Of a DNA stretch of 8,210 nucleotides, positions 6,246 to 8,210 are shown piece by piece. Under the pieces are notes generated by a model. It was not told the origin of the DNA. It was given only the letters and a program-made list of their open reading frames with translations, and did no database searches. Made by a program: the position numbers and the translations under genes. Source of the stretch: an uncultured Bacilli bacterium (GTDB lineage Bacteria > Bacillota_I > Bacilli_A > ML615J-28 > CAG-313). Within the stretch, counting starts at the first letter, position 1. Each line of letters opens with the position of its first letter. Where the stretch lies: the NCBI GenBank assembly GCA_904501965.1, contig CAJGCS010000044.1, positions 1-8,210 on the forward strand, given 5' to 3'.

Positions 6246-6821
6246 ATGAAGACAGTAATTTGTATAGTAAGACATGGACAAACAAATAGAAATAAAGCAA
6301 AAATTATTCAAGGTAGAGGAGACTTCCCCCTAAATGAAGAAGGCTTTAGACAAGCAAGAGTTACTGCCGAATATTTAAAACAACAAAACGAAACATTTGA
6401 TATTATTGCATCAAGCCCACTTATGCGTGCAAATGCTACCGCACACGTAATTAAAGAAGTACTAGGCAAAAATGAAGAAGTATTAGTTTTTCCTGAATTT
6501 ATTGAAAGAGAATTTGGGGATGCTGATGGCTGTAATATTGAGCCAAATATATATAACCGTATTATTAATGATGATGTTAATGGCATGGAAAAAAGCTATG
6601 AAATTCAAAATAGATTAATAAATGCGGTAAAAGAGGTTGCAAAAAAATACAGTGGAAAGAAAGTATTAATAGTTTCTCACTCACATGCAATAAAAGGTCT
6701 TCTTACGGGCCTTGATAAAAATAGATCATTTCTAGATCAACTAAATAACTGTGCAATCAATTATTTTGTTGTTGAAGATGATATTATTAAAATTGATAAA
6801 GTAAACATAAGTGTAGTATAA
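6246..6821 (+). CDS. Histidine phosphatase family protein (phosphoglycerate mutase-like)
   Basis: A 191-residue member of the histidine phosphatase superfamily. The RHG motif VRHGQTNRN (8-16) contains the catalytic H10 and R9. R61 (in SSPLMRA), an acidic residue in the EREFGDADG region (E87/E89) and H145 in VSHSH complete the usual phosphate pocket. Such proteins act as phosphatases or mutases on small phosphorylated molecules; the substrate cannot be told from sequence. At 191 residues it is shorter than true dPGM-type mutases (about 230-250), which favours a phosphatase. The gene starts 7 nt after the sirtuin stop, with TGAGG (6236-6240) as RBS overlapping that stop, and is followed after 10 nt by the phosphofructokinase gene. 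Confidence 0.9.
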   Translation: MKTVICIVRHGQTNRNKAKIIQGRGDFPLNEEGFRQARVTAEYLKQQNETFDIIASSPLMRANATAHVIKEVLGKNEEVLVFPEFIEREFGDADGCNIEPNIYNRIINDDVNGMEKSYEIQNRLINAVKEVAKKYSGKKVLIVSHSHAIKGLLTGLDKNRSFLDQLNNCAINYFVVEDDIIKIDKVNISVV

Positions 6822-6831
6822 AGAGGTAAAT

Positions 6832-8052
6832 ATGATTAAAGGAAATATGTTAATCGGCCAATCAGGTGGACCAACAGCTGTAATAAATGCAAGTCTTGTT
6901 GGTGCAATCAAAGAAGGCATAAATAACCCTAATATCGAAAAAGTCTATGGTGCAATCAATGGTGTTGCAGGTGTACTAAGCGAAGTTTTTTATGATTTTA
7001 CAACTGAATCAGAAGAAAACCTTGAGTTATTAAAAATAACACCAGGAGCAGCACTAGGTTCTGTAAGATACTATTTACCAGATTTTACATCACTTGCAAG
7101 TGCTTCATATGATTACGAAAGATTATTAGAAGTATTTAAAAAATATAATATTAGATATTTTTATTACATTGGCGGAAATGATTCAATGGATACATGTAAT
7201 AAAATATCAAGATACTTAGAACTTGTAAATTATGAAGCTTATGTTATTGGTATACCAAAAACAATAGATAATGATTTACCAATTACAGATCATACCCCTG
7301 GGTATGGTTCTGCAATTAAATATGTTGCAACAACTATGTCACAAATAAACTTAGACACATCTTCTTATAAAGAAGGTAGAGTTACAATAGTTGAAATCAT
7401 GGGGCGCGATGCTGGATGGCTTGCAGCTGGAGCTAAACTTGCTAGTATTAATAATTCAGCACCTGACTTAATCTATTTACCAGAATGTGCTTTTGATGTA
7501 GATAAATTCTTAGTAGATGTTGAAAAAATCTACAAGGAAAAAAGAAAAGTGCTTGTTGCTGTTGGTGAGGGAATTAAAACAAAAGATGGCGAATATCTAC
7601 TTAAATACCGTCATTTTAAATCAGCCGATAGCTTTGGCCACTTACAACTTGGCGGTGTTGCTCAAGTCCTTTGTGAAATCGTCGGACAAACACTTCACCT
7701 ACCAGTAAGATCAATCGAACTTAATCTGCCACAACGCTGTGCATCAACACTTCTATCTAAAACTGATGTCGAAGAAGCGTTTGAAGTAGGACGTCATGCA
7801 GTAATATTCTCAACTGCTGGTATTACTGATAAAATGGTTATTATGAAAAGAGTTAATAATAAAATAGTATACGATGTAACTGACTTAAGTAATGTTGCAA
7901 AACTTATTAAAACAGTACCGAGTGAATTTATTAACGAAGAACAAAATAATATAACAGATAAATTCTTAGACTATGCAATGCCATTAATCAAAGGTGAAAT
8001 TATTGTACCTTTTGAAAATGGTTTACCAAAAGTATATAGAGTAAAAAAATAA
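6832..8052 (+). CDS. 6-phosphofructokinase, probably diphosphate-dependent
   Basis: A 406-residue PfkA-fold enzyme that phosphorylates fructose 6-phosphate to fructose 1,6-bisphosphate. Motifs: GQSGGPTAVIN (9-19), YIGGNDSMDT (112-121), IPKTIDNDL (141-149) with catalytic D146, TPGYGSA (155-161) and MGRDAGWLA (190-198). D117 sits where ATP-PFKs have the Gly of GGDGS, and K143 replaces the Gly of PGTIDND. This Asp/Lys pair is the known signature of diphosphate-using enzymes, so PPi is the likely phosphoryl donor and the reaction would be reversible. The length also exceeds classic bacterial ATP-PFK (about 320). The RBS AAGAGGT (6821-6827) precedes the ATG by 4 nt. Family call near certain; donor specificity inferred from two residues. 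Confidence 0.93.
   Translation: MIKGNMLIGQSGGPTAVINASLVGAIKEGINNPNIEKVYGAINGVAGVLSEVFYDFTTESEENLELLKITPGAALGSVRYYLPDFTSLASASYDYERLLEVFKKYNIRYFYYIGGNDSMDTCNKISRYLELVNYEAYVIGIPKTIDNDLPITDHTPGYGSAIKYVATTMSQINLDTSSYKEGRVTIVEIMGRDAGWLAAGAKLASINNSAPDLIYLPECAFDVDKFLVDVEKIYKEKRKVLVAVGEGIKTKDGEYLLKYRHFKSADSFGHLQLGGVAQVLCEIVGQTLHLPVRSIELNLPQRCASTLLSKTDVEEAFEVGRHAVIFSTAGITDKMVIMKRVNNKIVYDVTDLSNVAKLIKTVPSEFINEEQNNITDKFLDYAMPLIKGEIIVPFENGLPKVYRVKK
8012..8040 (+). promoter_or_regulatory. Possible internal promoter ahead of luxS
   Basis: TTGAAA (8012-8017), a 17-nt spacer, and TATAGA (8035-8040) inside the 3' end of the phosphofructokinase gene, with a predicted start near 8047. Such matches are common by chance in AT-rich coding DNA, so this is only a candidate for separate luxS expression. 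Confidence 0.25.
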
Positions 8053-8063
8053 AGGGGAATATT

Positions 8064-8210
8064 ATGGAAAAAATCGCATCTTTCCAAGTAAATCATTTAG
8101 TTTTATTACCAGGATTATATGTATCAAGAAAAGATAATATTAATGGTAATATCATTACAACATTTGATATAAGAATAACAAAACCAAATGATGAAGCAGT
8201 AATGGATACA
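8064..8210 (+). CDS. luxS: S-ribosylhomocysteine lyase, N-terminal part (continues past window)
   Basis: Only the first 49 codons are present. The protein begins MEKIASFQVNH, followed by LLPGLYVSRKD (14-24), TTFDIRITKPN (33-43) and AVMDT (45-49). This matches the N-terminus of LuxS, in particular the form starting MEKIASF...LLPGxYVSRKD. LuxS splits S-ribosylhomocysteine into homocysteine and the autoinducer-2 precursor DPD in the activated-methyl cycle. The metal-binding HxxEH motif would come a few residues beyond the window edge and cannot be checked. The RBS AAAGGGG (8051-8057) lies 6 nt before the ATG, and the gap to the upstream gene is 11 nt, so it probably belongs to the same operon. 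Confidence 0.9.
   Translation, partial: MEKIASFQVNHLVLLPGLYVSRKDNINGNIITTFDIRITKPNDEAVMDT

Noticed and set aside
6308..6586. Leftward 92-codon frame inside the histidine phosphatase gene
   Set aside because: It is antisense to a gene with intact catalytic motifs and has no supporting signals.
7517..7708. Rightward 63-codon frame inside the phosphofructokinase gene
   Set aside because: It is an out-of-frame shadow of conserved enzyme sequence.

Overview
The window is AT-rich chromosomal DNA from what looks like a low-GC Gram-positive (Bacillota), possibly near the Erysipelotrichia or the non-mycoplasma Mollicute-like lineages. This rests on the base composition, the strong Shine-Dalgarno sites, the -35/-10 boxes with 17-nt spacers and the kinds of genes present. 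Every tryptophan I checked is TGG, and no confident gene is interrupted by an in-frame TGA, so the mycoplasma code is not indicated. No mobile element, CRISPR array, tRNA or rRNA is visible. The genus cannot be settled from this sequence.

Region 1 (1-3417) is a ferrous-iron uptake locus. A DtxR/MntR-family metal-dependent repressor runs leftward off the window edge. Divergent from it is a feoA-feoB operon followed by a small Cys-rich FeoB-associated membrane protein, closed by a strong intrinsic terminator. Both divergent promoters are clear (TTGACT-17-TATACT leftward, TTGACT-17-TATAAT rightward). The feo promoter carries three copies of a palindrome, AGTTAG-N6-CTAACT, covering the -10 box, the predicted transcription start and the DNA next to the ribosome binding site. 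They are very likely operators for the metal sensor. FeoB carries an unusual acidic insertion of about 105 residues, predicted to lie outside the cell.

Region 2 (3442-8210 and beyond) is a tightly packed rightward gene set with its own extended -10 promoter. It encodes a COG2509-type FAD-dependent dehydrogenase, hypoxanthine phosphoribosyltransferase, a zinc-binding sirtuin deacetylase, a histidine-phosphatase-family enzyme, a phosphofructokinase with the residues of the diphosphate-dependent type, and the start of luxS. Gaps are 7 to 13 nt, hpt and the sirtuin gene overlap by 11 nt, and no terminator is visible between genes. The products span purine salvage, NAD-dependent deacetylation, glycolysis and the activated-methyl cycle. 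The grouping looks like a housekeeping operon rather than one defined pathway.

I see no convincing wholly new system. The points most worth following up are the triple operator with its unusual half-site geometry, the FeoB insertion, the mixed metal-site residues of the repressor, and the Cys cluster of the COG2509 enzyme.
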